A stretch of 64,000 nucleotides of DNA from Metarhizobium sp964253915 (GTDB taxonomy: Bacteria; Pseudomonadota; Alphaproteobacteria; Rhizobiales; Rhizobiaceae): assembly GCF_964253915.1 (NCBI RefSeq), contig NZ_CAXUSG020000001.1, positions 248,001 to 312,000 of the forward strand, in the 5' to 3' direction. Positions 33,036 through 42,035 of this stretch are shown piece by piece. The translations under genes and the position numbers were made by a program. The notes below the pieces were generated by a model. The model worked only from the letters and a program-made list of their open reading frames with translations. It did no database searches and was not told the DNA's origin. Each line of letters opens with the position of its first letter. Positions within the stretch are counted from its first letter, which is position 1.

Positions 33036-33767
33036 TCAGGATTTGCGGGCGCAGGCGATGATTTCGGCGCTGTCGGGCGTCCATTGACCCCCAAGCCAGT
33101 TGCCATAGAGTTCAATGCCGGTAAAACCCGCTTCCGACAGGACCGCTTCGATTTCCGATGCAGCGGGAAAGCGCAGGCGGCTTCGGCTGCTCTTGAGCGC
33201 ACCGGTGTCGAGAAAACGGTGCTCGCTGACAAACGAAACCCATTCGCCTTCCACGGCCGTGACTGCGTGGTAAACCTCCACGATACCAAATCCGTCGACA
33301 TGGACCCGTCTGGCCGAAAGCTGCGGCGTCCATGTTTCCCAGGCGCGGTGCAGCGGGTTGCGGCTGTCGAAAACGAGGCGGCCTCCGTCTCGCAGGTGCC
33401 GGAAAACGCCTTCCAGGACGGCGCGCGCCTCGTCAGCGGAAAAGACCTGGAACACATGGCCCGTCATGATGGCGAGATCGAAGCGGTCCGCCAGGTCGAG
33501 CGTGCGTGCATCCGCCTGTACCCAGCCGACCTGCCTGCCGACGTCGTTCTGCCGGGCTATGGCGAGCATGGCGGCAGCCGGCTCGACACCGGTCACCGAA
33601 TATCCGTGTCGGGCAAGATGAAGGGCTGTCAGGCCTGTTCCGCAGCCGACATCGAGGATGTGGTCGCCGGATCTGGCGCAGCGGAGATAGAAGTCGGTGT
33701 CTTCGCCTGCAGGGTTCAGGGTGTCGTAGAGCGCCGTCAACGCCGGATCGGTGTAGATGGTTTCCAT
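33036..33767 (-). CDS. Class I SAM-dependent methyltransferase
   Basis: A 243-residue small-molecule type methyltransferase. SAM motif I is ILDVGCGTGLTALHLARHG, motif II acidic position is GVEPAAAM, and motif IV region is FDLAIMTGHVFQVF. The C-terminal half (WETWTPQLSARRVHVDGFG) is a beta-rich substrate region seen in bacterial methyltransferases of unknown substrate. Monocistronic, flanked by two family A repeats. No pathway context. Confidence 0.88.
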   Translation of the reverse strand: METIYTDPALTALYDTLNPAGEDTDFYLRCARSGDHILDVGCGTGLTALHLARHGYSVTGVEPAAAMLAIARQNDVGRQVGWVQADARTLDLADRFDLAIMTGHVFQVFSADEARAVLEGVFRHLRDGGRLVFDSRNPLHRAWETWTPQLSARRVHVDGFGIVEVYHAVTAVEGEWVSFVSEHRFLDTGALKSSRSRLRFPAASEIEAVLSEAGFTGIELYGNWLGGQWTPDSAEIIACARKS

Positions 33768-33792
33768 GAGAACGCCCCTTCGCCTTCAGATC

Positions 33793-33891
33793 ATTTTCGC
33801 TTTCTTTGAAGCGCGAAAATATTCCAAGCTTTTGTTTTTACAAAATTTCGAACGCAAAATTGCGGCGCGCTTTTGCTGGAACTGCTCTAGG
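33793..33891. repeat. Intergenic palindromic repeat, family A, copy 5
   Basis: TTGAAGCGCGAAAATATTCC, then AAATTTCGAACGCAAAATTG and CGCTTTTGCTGGAACTGCTC. The end of the repeat contains the stop codon of the LysR gene (33887), so the element abuts or slightly enters that gene. Confidence 0.7.
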
Positions 33892-34780
33892 AAGCCGTGC
33901 CCGCTGCTTCCGCCAGCAGCCAGCGCTGGAAGGCGGCAACGGCAGGCCGTTCGAGCGCTGTTGGCGGATAGACGAGATGATAGGCAAGGCGGCTGGCCAG
34001 GCCGAGGGGGAAAGGGGCGGCAAGCTGCCCTTCCGCCAGTTCCCTTTCGATGAAGGAACGGCGGACCAGCGCAAAACCCAGGCCGGCCTTGGCGGCATCC
34101 ACGGCCCCGTTGCCATCGCCGAATATCGGCCCATGCGCCGCCAGCACCGGTTCGACACCCGCCGCTTCGAGCCAGAGTTCCCAGTCGCGGCGATAGACGT
34201 CGTGGATCAGCGTCGCGCCGGCCAATCCTTCCGCCGACGGTGAAGGGCCAAGTCGGGCGACCACGGCCGGTGTCGCCACGGGGATCATGTCGTCATCGAT
34301 CAGGCGCTGGCTGACGAGGCCTTCATAAGCACCGAGGCCATGGCGGACAGCGATGTCGATGCCGTCGCGGGCAAAATCCATGATCCGGTAGGAGGGGCTG
34401 ATCCTGACGTCAATCCCCGGATGTTGCGCCTCGAAGCGGCCGATACGGGGCACCAGCCATTGCATCGCGAAGCTGGCGGTGCAGGTCACCGTCAACACCG
34501 AACCACGGGCGCGCGCCCGCACCGCAGCCGTCGCTTCCCGCACCAGCCGGAAGGCGGTGCGCAGTGTGGCGAAATAGTCGGCACCCTCCACCGTCAGCGA
34601 CAGGCTGCGCGGCCGGCGGGTGAACAGCTGGATATCGAGCGTGGTCTCCAGCTCACGTACCTGCAAGCTGACGGCGCCCGGTGTGACGCGCAGCTCTTCG
34701 GCGGCCAGCGTCATGCTCAGATGCCGCGCCGTGGCCTCGAAGGCGCGGAGCGACGACAGGGAGGGGAGAAGATCACTCAT
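33887..34780 (-). CDS. LysR-family regulator (GcvA-like)
   Basis: A 297-residue LysR regulator. The N-terminal HTH is LSSLRAFEATARHLSMTLAA, then EELRVTPGAVSLQVREL. The effector domain carries the GcvA-subgroup pattern (IDVRISPSYRIMDFARDGID, then IAVRHGLG, and FGDGNGAVDAAKAGLGFAL). Divergent from an EamA-type transporter with a 145-nt AT-rich gap. It probably regulates that exporter and itself. Effector unknown. The stop codon lies in a family A repeat. Confidence 0.9.
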   Translation of the reverse strand: MSDLLPSLSSLRAFEATARHLSMTLAAEELRVTPGAVSLQVRELETTLDIQLFTRRPRSLSLTVEGADYFATLRTAFRLVREATAAVRARARGSVLTVTCTASFAMQWLVPRIGRFEAQHPGIDVRISPSYRIMDFARDGIDIAVRHGLGAYEGLVSQRLIDDDMIPVATPAVVARLGPSPSAEGLAGATLIHDVYRRDWELWLEAAGVEPVLAAHGPIFGDGNGAVDAAKAGLGFALVRRSFIERELAEGQLAAPFPLGLASRLAYHLVYPPTALERPAVAAFQRWLLAEAAGTAS

Positions 34781-34925
34781 GATTTAGAAAATCTCGATCA
34801 TAGGGCGAGAATATCTCCTTTGTCAGGCGATAGGAATGGCGAGATAATGCATAAAAATCGGCATTTTGCAAAGCCGTATCGCCAATAGAATTTTCGAGAA
34901 AATCTAAATCGAAAGAGAGATCGTC

Positions 34926-35852
34926 ATGTCGCAGCAAAAACCCATGGGAACGGTCGAGTGGCTGATGCTCGTCGGGCTTTCCATCCTTTGGGGAGGCTCG
35001 TTCCTGTTCAACGGCATCCTGGTCAAGGCGTTACCGCCCTTCACGATCGTCACGGCCCGCGTGGCGCTTGCGGCCCTGGCACTGCATCTGATCCTGCGCA
35101 TGAGCGGTCAGAGCATGCCGCGCGACGGCAAGTCCTGGGCTGCCTTCTTCGGCATGGGGCTGCTCAACAACATCATCCCCTTCCTGCTGATTGTCTGGGG
35201 GCAGACCCATATCGCCAGCGGCCTCGCCTCCATCCTCAATGCGACGACGCCACTGTTTGCCGTTATCGTCGCACATCTCCTGACCGACGACGAAAAGATG
35301 ACCGCCGGCCGGCTCGTGGGGGTGGTGACGGGGTTTGCCGGCGTGGCGTTGATGATTGGGCCTGCCGTGCTTGGAAGCCTCGGCGACAACACGCTCGCCC
35401 AGCTTGCGGTTCTCGGCGGCGCGCTTTCTTATTCCGTTGCCGGCATTTTTGGCCGGCGGTTCAAGCGCATGGGTATGGCGCCGATGCTGCCGGCGGCCGG
35501 ACAGGTCACAGCCTCGGCAATCATGCTGTTGCCGGTGACGCTGATTGTCGATCAGCCCTGGACGCTTGCCGCACCCGGCACGGAGACGCTGGCGGCGCTG
35601 CTCGGCCTTGCCCTCCTGTCGACCGCCATCGCCTATGTGCTGTTCTTCCGGATCCTGGCGACGGCCGGCGCCACGAACCTGATGCTGGTGACTTTTCTCA
35701 TCCCCGTGAGCGCTATCCTGCTCGGTGCTCTGGTTCTCGGCGAGCAGCTGCAGGCAAAACATTTTGCCGGCATGGCGATGATTGCCGTCGGTCTTGCCGC
35801 CATCGACGGGCGTATCGCCCAGCTCTGGAAGCGCCGTCCGGCATCGTCTTGA
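34926..35852 (+). CDS. EamA-family (DMT superfamily) transporter
   Basis: A 308-residue inner-membrane transporter with ten predicted helices in two EamA repeats: WLMLVGLSILWGGSFLFNGI, LGLALLSTAIAYVLFFRILA, LVTFLIPVSAILLGALVLGE. EamA proteins usually export amino acids or related metabolites (RhtA-like). AGAGAGATC lies before the ATG. Divergent LysR next door suggests inducible export. Confidence 0.88.
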   Translation: MSQQKPMGTVEWLMLVGLSILWGGSFLFNGILVKALPPFTIVTARVALAALALHLILRMSGQSMPRDGKSWAAFFGMGLLNNIIPFLLIVWGQTHIASGLASILNATTPLFAVIVAHLLTDDEKMTAGRLVGVVTGFAGVALMIGPAVLGSLGDNTLAQLAVLGGALSYSVAGIFGRRFKRMGMAPMLPAAGQVTASAIMLLPVTLIVDQPWTLAAPGTETLAALLGLALLSTAIAYVLFFRILATAGATNLMLVTFLIPVSAILLGALVLGEQLQAKHFAGMAMIAVGLAAIDGRIAQLWKRRPASS

Positions 35853-35867
35853 GACGGGTGTCGTGCC

Positions 35868-37079
35868 TCAGCAGGCGAGATCGGCGACGACGGAATCGAG
35901 GATCAGCATGCCGGATGGGGTGCAGCGCAGCCGCGAATTCCCCAGTCGCTCGATAAAACCGTGATCGAGAAGTGCCTGTTCGCGGTTCGGATCGGGATCG
36001 CGGCCCGACAGCTGCTGCCAGCGGGCGAGATCGACGCCTTCCTTCAGACGCAGGCCCATGAGCAGCAGCTCATCGGCCTGTTCTTCATATCCGAGCAGCT
36101 CTTCGTCGACCATGCCGTGGCCATTTTTCTCAACCTGTTCCACCCAGGTCTCTGGCCGGCGCTCGGTGGCGGTTGCCAGCTTGTCCCGGCCGCGCGTCAG
36201 GCGGCCATGGGCGCCGGGGCCGATGCCGGCATAATCGCCGTAACGCCAGTAGGTCAGGTTGTGGCGGCTTTCGGCGCCGGGGCGGGCATGGTTGGACACC
36301 TCGTAGGCCGGCAGGCCTTCGCGAGCGGTAATCTCCTGGGTCGCCTCGTAGAGCAGCGCCGACTGGTCGCCGTCAGGCACGATGAATTTCCCGGCCTTGT
36401 GCAACCCGAAGAAGGGTGTGCCTTCCTCGATCGTCAGCTGGTAGAGCGACAGGTGATCGACGGCATAAGAGATCGCCTGCCGCAGCTCCGCCTCCCATGC
36501 CTCCACCGTCTGGTGCGGCCGGGCATAGATCAGGTCGAAGGACATGCGCGGAAAGATGTCGCGGGCCAGCCCGATCGCCTTCAGCGCGTCCTCGACATTG
36601 TGCAACCGGCCCAGGAATTTCAGGTCGGCATCGTTGAGCGCCTGCACGCCAAGCGACACGCGGTTGACACCGGCGGCACGGTAACCACGGAAGCGGGTCG
36701 CCTCGACGCTGGAGGGATTGGCCTCCATGGTGATCTCGATGCCGTCCGGCACGTGCCAGTGGCGGGCGATGCCGTCGAGGATGGCCTCCACCGTCTCCGG
36801 CGCCATCAGCGACGGCGTGCCGCCGCCGAGGAAGATGCTGGTCACCGTCTTCGGGCCGCTGAGCTTGCGCATCCACTCCATCTCACGCAGGAAGGCGGCG
36901 GCAAAACGCGGCTGGTCCACCGGCTGGTGGCGCACATGGCTGTTGAAATCGCAGTAGGGACATTTGGCCGCACAGAAGGGCCAATGCACGTAGACCCCGA
37001 AACCGGGCTCGCCGGTATCGGGCAACAGGTCTCCATAACCGAAGGAAGGATGATCAGGCTTCAAGGCAGGTCTCGACAA
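35868..37079 (-). CDS. hemW: HemW, radical SAM haem chaperone
   Basis: A 403-residue radical SAM protein related to oxygen-independent coproporphyrinogen oxidase but acting as a haem-trafficking factor. The cluster motif is FCAAKCPYCDFNS (CxxxCxxC plus the HemW-type CDF), followed by FLGGGTPSLM and TMEANP. HemN-specific N-terminal extension is absent. The only upstream starts are TTG codons: 37079, overlapping rdgB by 26 nt, or 37064, which has GAGA upstream. Either is plausible. Last gene of the rph-VOC-rdgB-hemW row. Confidence 0.93.
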   Translation of the reverse strand: MSRPALKPDHPSFGYGDLLPDTGEPGFGVYVHWPFCAAKCPYCDFNSHVRHQPVDQPRFAAAFLREMEWMRKLSGPKTVTSIFLGGGTPSLMAPETVEAILDGIARHWHVPDGIEITMEANPSSVEATRFRGYRAAGVNRVSLGVQALNDADLKFLGRLHNVEDALKAIGLARDIFPRMSFDLIYARPHQTVEAWEAELRQAISYAVDHLSLYQLTIEEGTPFFGLHKAGKFIVPDGDQSALLYEATQEITAREGLPAYEVSNHARPGAESRHNLTYWRYGDYAGIGPGAHGRLTRGRDKLATATERRPETWVEQVEKNGHGMVDEELLGYEEQADELLLMGLRLKEGVDLARWQQLSGRDPDPNREQALLDHGFIERLGNSRLRCTPSGMLILDSVVADLAC

Positions 37080-37698
37080 ACATTTTGAAAGCGCGGGCGC
37101 GGTGCGACAGTGCTTGCGGATCGCCGGCCTTCCAGCCGTGCTTCTCTTCGGCGCTCATTTCCCCGAAGGTCGTGTCATAACCGACCGGCTGGAACACCGG
37201 ATCGTAACCGAACCCCTGCGTGCCGCGCGGTGGCCAGACGACATGGCCTTCCACGTCGCCGCGGAACAGCTCGATATGGCCATCCGGCCAGGCGAGGCAG
37301 AGCACGCTGACGAAGCGGGCGGTGCGGGTTTCGAAATGGGTGGCGCCGGCCTTCTGCAGCGCCTTCTCCACCTTCTCCATCGCCATGGCGAAGTCGCGGC
37401 TGCCATCCTCGCGCTCGGCCCAGTTGGCCGTATAGACCCCCGGTGCGCCGCCGAGTGCATCGATGACGATGCCGGAATCGTCCGAGAGGGCCGGAAGGCC
37501 GGAGGCCTTGGCGGAGGCAAGCGCCTTGATGGCGGCATTTTCCTCGAACGTCGTGCCGGTCTCGTCAGGCTCTTCGAACTTCAACTCTGCCGCCGACTTG
37601 GCGGAAAAACCGAAGGGGCCGATGAGGTCGGCGATCTCGCGGATCTTGCCGGCATTGTGGCTGGCGACGACGATGGTCTTGGTGTCGAGCTTGCGCAT
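37054..37698 (-). CDS. rdgB: Non-canonical purine NTP pyrophosphatase RdgB/HAM1
   Basis: A 214-residue enzyme that hydrolyses ITP, dITP and XTP to monophosphates, keeping them out of nucleic acids. The conserved N-terminal KTIVVASHNAGKIREI binds nucleotide, and ALSDDSGIVIDALGGAPGVY and FGYDPVF are family signatures. The ATG at 37698 has AGGAAAGACC before it; an earlier in-frame codon at 37740 is rejected. It begins 8 nt after the VOC gene. Confidence 0.97.
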   Translation of the reverse strand: MRKLDTKTIVVASHNAGKIREIADLIGPFGFSAKSAAELKFEEPDETGTTFEENAAIKALASAKASGLPALSDDSGIVIDALGGAPGVYTANWAEREDGSRDFAMAMEKVEKALQKAGATHFETRTARFVSVLCLAWPDGHIELFRGDVEGHVVWPPRGTQGFGYDPVFQPVGYDTTFGEMSAEEKHGWKAGDPQALSHRARAFKMFVETCLEA

Positions 37699-37706
37699 GG
37701 TCTTTC

Positions 37707-38129
37707 CTATTCGATTCCCCAGATACGGGCCTCGGCGCATTCCAGGCTGTTGCCGGCCGGGTCGCGGAAATAGATGGAACGGCCGCCATTCGGCCAGGTG
37801 AAATCCGCTTCGATGGCGATGCCGGCGGTTTCAAGCGCCACTATCGTTGCCGAAAAATTCTCCTTGGCCAACCGGAAACAGGCGTGGCCCGCGCCGCTCG
37901 TGCCGTGCGGCGGCACCGGCAAGGCGGCGCCGTCTTCCGGCGGCTTTACCGTTTCCAGCGGGTTGAAGATCAACAACACGCCGGGGCCGCAACGATAAAA
38001 CACATGCCGGTTGCCGACGCGGGCAATTTTTTCAAGGCCGAGAATGCCGCCGTAAAACCGTTCCGCCGCGTCCAGATCCGCCGCGTAAAGCGCGGTCTCA
38101 AGCATGGCTTCGATCAACGGCTGGCTCAT
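37707..38129 (-). CDS. VOC family protein (glyoxalase-like)
   Basis: A 140-residue single-unit VOC protein. Its two beta-alpha-beta-beta-beta modules are seen in ALYAADLDAAERFYGGILGL and SIYFRDPAGNSLECAE. The metal-type residues (His in GAGHACF, Glu in NSLECAE) are compatible with a dioxygenase or lyase. It sits between rph and rdgB with gaps of 21 and 8 nt, so it is co-transcribed with nucleotide-metabolism genes; whether that reflects function is unknown. Confidence 0.87.
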   Translation of the reverse strand: MSQPLIEAMLETALYAADLDAAERFYGGILGLEKIARVGNRHVFYRCGPGVLLIFNPLETVKPPEDGAALPVPPHGTSGAGHACFRLAKENFSATIVALETAGIAIEADFTWPNGGRSIYFRDPAGNSLECAEARIWGIE

Positions 38130-38150
38130 GGCGCTTCGCCTGTGCGTTCC

Positions 38151-38867
38151 TTATGCTACCGCTTGCTTCTGCAGCGTCACCAGTTCGGCGATGCCGTTGC
38201 GGGCAAGCTGCATCAGCGTCGAAAATTCCTGTTCGGTAAACGGCTTGCCTTCTGCCGTGCCCTGGATCTCGACGATGCCGCCGGCCCCGGTCATGACGAA
38301 GTTGGCATCGGTCTCGGCGGCCGAGTCCTCCAGGTAGTCGAGGTCGATGACCGGCTGGTTGGCGAAGATACCGCAGGAAATGGCGGCGACGTGATCCTTG
38401 AGGACACGCTCGACCTTGACCATGTTGCGGCCTTCCATCCATTTCAGGCAGTCGTGAAGGGCAATCCATGCGCCGGTGATCGAGGCGGTGCGGGTGCCGC
38501 CGTCGGCCTGGATGACGTCGCAATCGATGGTGATCTGCCGTTCGCCGAGCGCTTCGAGATCGACGATGGCGCGCAGCGAGCGGCCGATCAGCCGCTGGAT
38601 TTCCTGCGTGCGGCCACCCTGCTTGCCGGTGGCGGCTTCGCGCTTCATGCGTTCGCCGGTGGCGCGCGGCAGCATACCGTATTCGGCCGTCACCCAGCCC
38701 TTGCCGCTGTTGCGCAGCCACGGCGGCGTCTTGTCCTCAAGGCTTGCGGTGCAGAGCACATGAGTGTCGCCGAACTTGACGAGACAGGATCCCTCCGCAT
38801 GTTTGGAAAAACCGCGCTCGAAGGAAACCTTGCGCATCTGGTCCGTTTTTCTGCCTGAAGGCCGCAT
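38151..38867 (-). CDS. rph: Ribonuclease PH
   Basis: A 238-residue phosphorolytic 3' exoribonuclease trimming tRNA 3' ends. Family segments: MRPSGRKTDQMRKVSFERGF, GWVTAEYGMLPRATGERM with the phosphate-binding arginine, GGRTQEIQRLIGRSLRAIVD, and DCDVIQADGGTRTASITGAW. The ATG at 38867 has CAGGAG 7 nt upstream; an in-frame extension to 39314 is rejected. Length equals E. coli RNase PH (238). First of a four-gene row, with the hrcA gene nearby on the other strand, an arrangement common in alphaproteobacteria. Confidence 0.98.
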   Translation of the reverse strand: MRPSGRKTDQMRKVSFERGFSKHAEGSCLVKFGDTHVLCTASLEDKTPPWLRNSGKGWVTAEYGMLPRATGERMKREAATGKQGGRTQEIQRLIGRSLRAIVDLEALGERQITIDCDVIQADGGTRTASITGAWIALHDCLKWMEGRNMVKVERVLKDHVAAISCGIFANQPVIDLDYLEDSAAETDANFVMTGAGGIVEIQGTAEGKPFTEQEFSTLMQLARNGIAELVTLQKQAVA

Positions 38868-39049
38868 GTGAAACTCCTGCTGTTGTGAGACGCCTTCTAC
38901 GGCTGGCCGGCGCTTTTTGCAAAGGAAAAGGCACCGCCGCAGAAGGGAATCCGCCTTCGGAGGTCCGTCGAGATAACGGTATCGCCCTTGCAATCGGCAC
39001 GACGTGCATGCCAGCGTCAGTGTGTTTGCACATACTGTCGGGAGGAACG

Positions 39050-39433
39050 ATGAGCGAAACACATGAGGGCGGTTGCCTGTGCGGCCATATCCGTTTTTCC
39101 GCAAAAGGCCAGCCGGGCAATCCACACAGCTGCTCCTGCGACTTTTGTCAGCGCCATTCCGGCGGATTGACGCTGTATTGGGTGGAGTTTCCGAGTGAAG
39201 CCGTCGACTGGGTGGGTGAGGGCGGGGCGCCCAGCGTCTATCGGTCTTCGGATTATTCCAGCCGCTCCTTTTGCCCGCGCTGCGGCAGTACCCTCGGCGC
39301 CATCGATGATGCACCGGTCGTGGCCCTTGTGCTCGGCAGTTTCGACAACAAGGAGGCGGAGAGCCTGAAGCCGCTGTCGCATTCGTTCGAACCGCCTGAA
39401 ACCGCCTGGTGGAAAGCCGGGACTCATATCTGA
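39050..39433 (+). CDS. GFA family (glutathione-dependent formaldehyde-activating enzyme-like) protein
   Basis: A 127-residue zinc protein. The cysteine pattern GGCLCGHIRF, SCDFCQRHSG and FCPRCGSTL matches the GFA family. True Gfa accelerates S-hydroxymethylglutathione formation, but most members have no demonstrated activity. The ATG at 39050 has GGAGGAACG directly upstream; an extension to 38885 is rejected. It lies 93 nt upstream of hrcA on the same strand, with a promoter-like sequence between. Confidence 0.87.
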   Translation: MSETHEGGCLCGHIRFSAKGQPGNPHSCSCDFCQRHSGGLTLYWVEFPSEAVDWVGEGGAPSVYRSSDYSSRSFCPRCGSTLGAIDDAPVVALVLGSFDNKEAESLKPLSHSFEPPETAWWKAGTHI

Positions 39434-39462
39434 GGCCGATGCGGCATCCTTCACATTTCCCT

Positions 39463-39490
39463 TTGTGATCGGCGTCGGCATGACTATATT
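39463..39490 (+). promoter_or_regulatory. Possible promoter of hrcA
   Basis: TTGTGA (39463-39468) and TATATT (39485-39490) with a 16-bp spacer, 37 nt before the hrcA start. No CIRCE-type inverted repeat was found here. Confidence 0.45.
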
Positions 39491-39526
39491 CCCTACAGGA
39501 TCAACGATACGGTTTTTTCGGGAAAT

Positions 39527-40615
39527 ATGGGTTTAGGGCAGACGCCGGACAGGGATGTGAGCGCAGCGCTGGACGATCGCTCAAGGGAAATCTTCCGGCG
39601 GATCGTCGAGGAGTATCTCGAAAACGGCGAACCGCTGGGCTCGCGCAGCCTTTCCCGCCTGCTGCCGATGTCGCTCTCGCCGGCTTCCGTGCGCAATGTC
39701 ATGGGCGATCTCGAAGAGCTCGGCCTGATCTATTCCCCCCATATCAGCGCCGGCCGGCTTCCCACCCAGATGGGCCTGCGTTTCTTCGTCGATGCCTTCA
39801 TGCAGGTCAGCGCGCTCTCGCAGGAAGACCGCGCCAGCATGGACCGGCAGATGGGACCAGTGCAGCGCGGTCAGACCGTGGAAGGCCTGATGAACGAGGC
39901 AAGCCGCATGCTGTCCGGCATGTCCCGCGGCGCCGGCCTGGTGGTCACCGCCAAGTCGGATCAGGTGCTCAAGCACGTCGAGTTCATCCGGCTGGAGCCG
40001 ACCAAGGCGCTGGCGGTGCTGGTCGGCGACCATGACCAGGTGGAAAACCGCATCATCGAGCTGCCGGCCGGCGTCACCTCGTCGCAACTCACCGAAGCCG
40101 CCAATTTCCTCAATGCCCACATGACCGGCCAGACGCTGCCGGATCTGCGCAAGCAATTGCAGGTCCTGAAGAACGAAGTGCGGCAGGAGCTGGACAGCCT
40201 GTCCCAGGACCTGGTCGAGCGTGGCCTGGCGGTGTGGTCGGGCGGCCAGGACGACGACAAGCCGACGCGGCTGATCGTCCGCGGCCGCGCCAATCTGCTC
40301 GAAGGCGTGGCCGGTGCCGAAGACATCGACCGGCTGCGCATGCTGTTCGACGACCTGGAGAAGAAGGACAGCCTGATCGAGATCCTCAATCTCGCCGAAA
40401 GCGGTCCGGGCGTGCGCATCTTCATCGGTTCGGAAAACAAGCTCTTCTCGCTCTCCGGCTCGTCGCTGATCGTCGCGCCCTATCGGGACGGCGAGGACCG
40501 CATCGTCGGTGCCGTCGGCGTCATCGGCCCGACGCGGCTCAACTATTCGCGCATTGTTCCAATGGTCGATTACACCGCCCAGATTGTCGGGCGCATGGCG
40601 CGGACGTTGCTGTAG
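39527..40615 (+). CDS. hrcA: Heat-inducible transcription repressor HrcA
   Basis: A 362-residue repressor of groESL-type heat-shock operons, acting through CIRCE elements and dependent on GroEL. The N-terminal winged helix has REIFRRIVEEYLENGEPLGS and SLSPASVRNVMGDLEELGLI, followed by the HISAGRLPTQMGLRFFVD segment and the GAF-like C-terminal domain (GVIGPTRLNYSRIVPMVDY). Length is normal (350-365). grpE follows after 110 nt. Confidence 0.96.
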   Translation: MGLGQTPDRDVSAALDDRSREIFRRIVEEYLENGEPLGSRSLSRLLPMSLSPASVRNVMGDLEELGLIYSPHISAGRLPTQMGLRFFVDAFMQVSALSQEDRASMDRQMGPVQRGQTVEGLMNEASRMLSGMSRGAGLVVTAKSDQVLKHVEFIRLEPTKALAVLVGDHDQVENRIIELPAGVTSSQLTEAANFLNAHMTGQTLPDLRKQLQVLKNEVRQELDSLSQDLVERGLAVWSGGQDDDKPTRLIVRGRANLLEGVAGAEDIDRLRMLFDDLEKKDSLIEILNLAESGPGVRIFIGSENKLFSLSGSSLIVAPYRDGEDRIVGAVGVIGPTRLNYSRIVPMVDYTAQIVGRMARTLL

Positions 40616-40725
40616 CGGCGACGGACGGGCGCAGTCGCGGTCGAAACTTCGGGTAAACCCTTGATTTTTTCCCGCCAAACCTCGATATCGGGCTCAAATC
40701 CCAAAACAGTGACTGGAGATACGTC

Positions 40726-41349
40726 ATGACCGACGAGACCCCTACGAACGGCCCGGACGCCGCTGTGAACCACAACGAGGCCGATCCCGCCGAAACTGCG
40801 GCTGCAGACGGCACCTTCGATCCGACCGAGGCGCTGAAGGCTGAAAATGCCGACCTGCGCGACAAATTCCTCCGCCTCGCCGCCGAGATGGACAACCTTC
40901 GCCGGCGCACCGAACGCGACGTGAAGGATGCCAAGGCCTATGCCGTCACCGCTTTTGCGCGCGACATGCTCGGCGTTTCGGACAATCTGCGCCGCGCCCT
41001 CGATGCCATCCCCGCCGACCAGCGGGCGGCAGCCGAAAGCGGCCTCAATGCCCTGATCGAAGGCGTCGACATGACCGAACGGTCGATGCTCACGGCCCTT
41101 GAGCGCCATGGCGTGCGCAAGCTGGAGCCGGAAGGCCAGAAGTTCGATCCGAACTTCCATCAGGCGATGTTCGAAATCCCCAATCCCGATGTGCCGAACA
41201 ACACCGTCGTGCAGGTGGTGCAGGCCGGCTACACGATCGGCGACCGCGTTCTGCGCCCGGCCATGGTCGGCGTTGCCAAGGGCGGCGCCAAGGCGGAAGC
41301 CCAGCCGTCGGAGCCGGGCACGGCCAGCATCAACGAAGGCGACGCCTGA
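40726..41349 (+). CDS. grpE: GrpE, nucleotide exchange factor for DnaK
   Basis: A 207-residue co-chaperone. The acidic N-terminus is followed by the long coiled coil (ENADLRDKFLRLAAEMDNLR, RRTERDVKDAKAYA) and the beta domain with the signature FDPNFHQAMFEIPNPDVPNN plus VLRPAMVGVAKGG. GGAGATACGTC precedes the ATG. Downstream of hrcA, as in most alphaproteobacteria; dnaK is elsewhere. Confidence 0.97.
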   Translation: MTDETPTNGPDAAVNHNEADPAETAAADGTFDPTEALKAENADLRDKFLRLAAEMDNLRRRTERDVKDAKAYAVTAFARDMLGVSDNLRRALDAIPADQRAAAESGLNALIEGVDMTERSMLTALERHGVRKLEPEGQKFDPNFHQAMFEIPNPDVPNNTVVQVVQAGYTIGDRVLRPAMVGVAKGGAKAEAQPSEPGTASINEGDA

Positions 41350-41361
41350 GGTTGAAACGGC

Positions 41362-41400
41362 GGAGAGCCATCGGCTCTCCTGCCGCCGGGTAACCCGGCG
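41362..41400. terminator. Two tandem hairpins between grpE and ptsN
   Basis: GGAGAGCC-ATC-GGCTCTCC (41362-41380) and CGCCGGG-TAA-CCCGGCG (41384-41400) are perfect short hairpins between convergent genes. Neither has a T-run, so they may block or pause transcription in both directions. Confidence 0.5.
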
Positions 41401-41491
41401 ATCACATGTCGCGTTTCTTATGCGAGTGAATGGCGGACCGGTTTACAGGCGATGAGGATGGCTCCGGCTTCCGCTGGCCGGAGCGTGCGCC

Positions 41492-41956
41492 TCAGGCGGC
41501 GTTGGACGTCTCTTCCTGGTTGAGGAAAGCATAGATCGCCGAGGCGGAATCCGTGGCGCGCAGCTTGGCGACGAGATCCTGATCGCGCAGCACGCGGGCG
41601 ATCCGCGACAGGGCCTTGAGATGGTCCGCACCCGCCCCTTCCGGCGCCAGCAGCAGGAAGACGAGATCGACGGGCTGGTCGTCCAGCGCCTCGAAATCGA
41701 CAGGCTGGTCCAGCCGGGCGAAAATGCCGGTGATCGAATGGATGGCGTTCAGCTTGCCGTGCGGGATGGCGATGCCGTTACCGACGCCGGTGGAGCCAAG
41801 ACGCTCACGCTGCAAAATTACGTCGAAGATTTCCCGTTCCGGCAGTCCGGTGAGCTTTGCGGCCCTAGCCGCCAGCTCCTGAAGCAGCTGCTTTTTGGAA
41901 TTCACCTTCAGGGCAGGAATAATCGCATCTTGTCGCAGGAGGTCTGCCAACGCCAT
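41492..41956 (-). CDS. ptsN: PTS IIA-like nitrogen regulatory protein PtsN (EIIA-Ntr)
   Basis: A 154-residue phospho-carrier of the nitrogen PTS, phosphorylated on the His in GIAIPHGKL. It regulates potassium transport and nitrogen and carbon metabolism. Family segments: QRERLGSTGVGNGIAIPHGK and DLVFLLLAPEGAGADHLKAL. It is the last gene of the lptC-lptA-lptB-rpoN-hpf-ptsN block on this strand, 79 nt after hpf. The N-terminal ALADLLRQDAIIPALKV is standard for alphaproteobacterial PtsN. Confidence 0.97.
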   Translation of the reverse strand: MALADLLRQDAIIPALKVNSKKQLLQELAARAAKLTGLPEREIFDVILQRERLGSTGVGNGIAIPHGKLNAIHSITGIFARLDQPVDFEALDDQPVDLVFLLLAPEGAGADHLKALSRIARVLRDQDLVAKLRATDSASAIYAFLNQEETSNAA

Positions 41957-42035
41957 TCTCTTTGTCCTTCATGTGCCGAGAAAGAGGGGGCGGGATGCCC
42001 GGCCGGTTCGACCGGGCATCCCCCTTATTTCAATC

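Noticed and set aside
39434..39526. CIRCE element before hrcA
   Set aside because: No TTAGCACTC/GAGTGCTAA inverted repeat is present in the gap.
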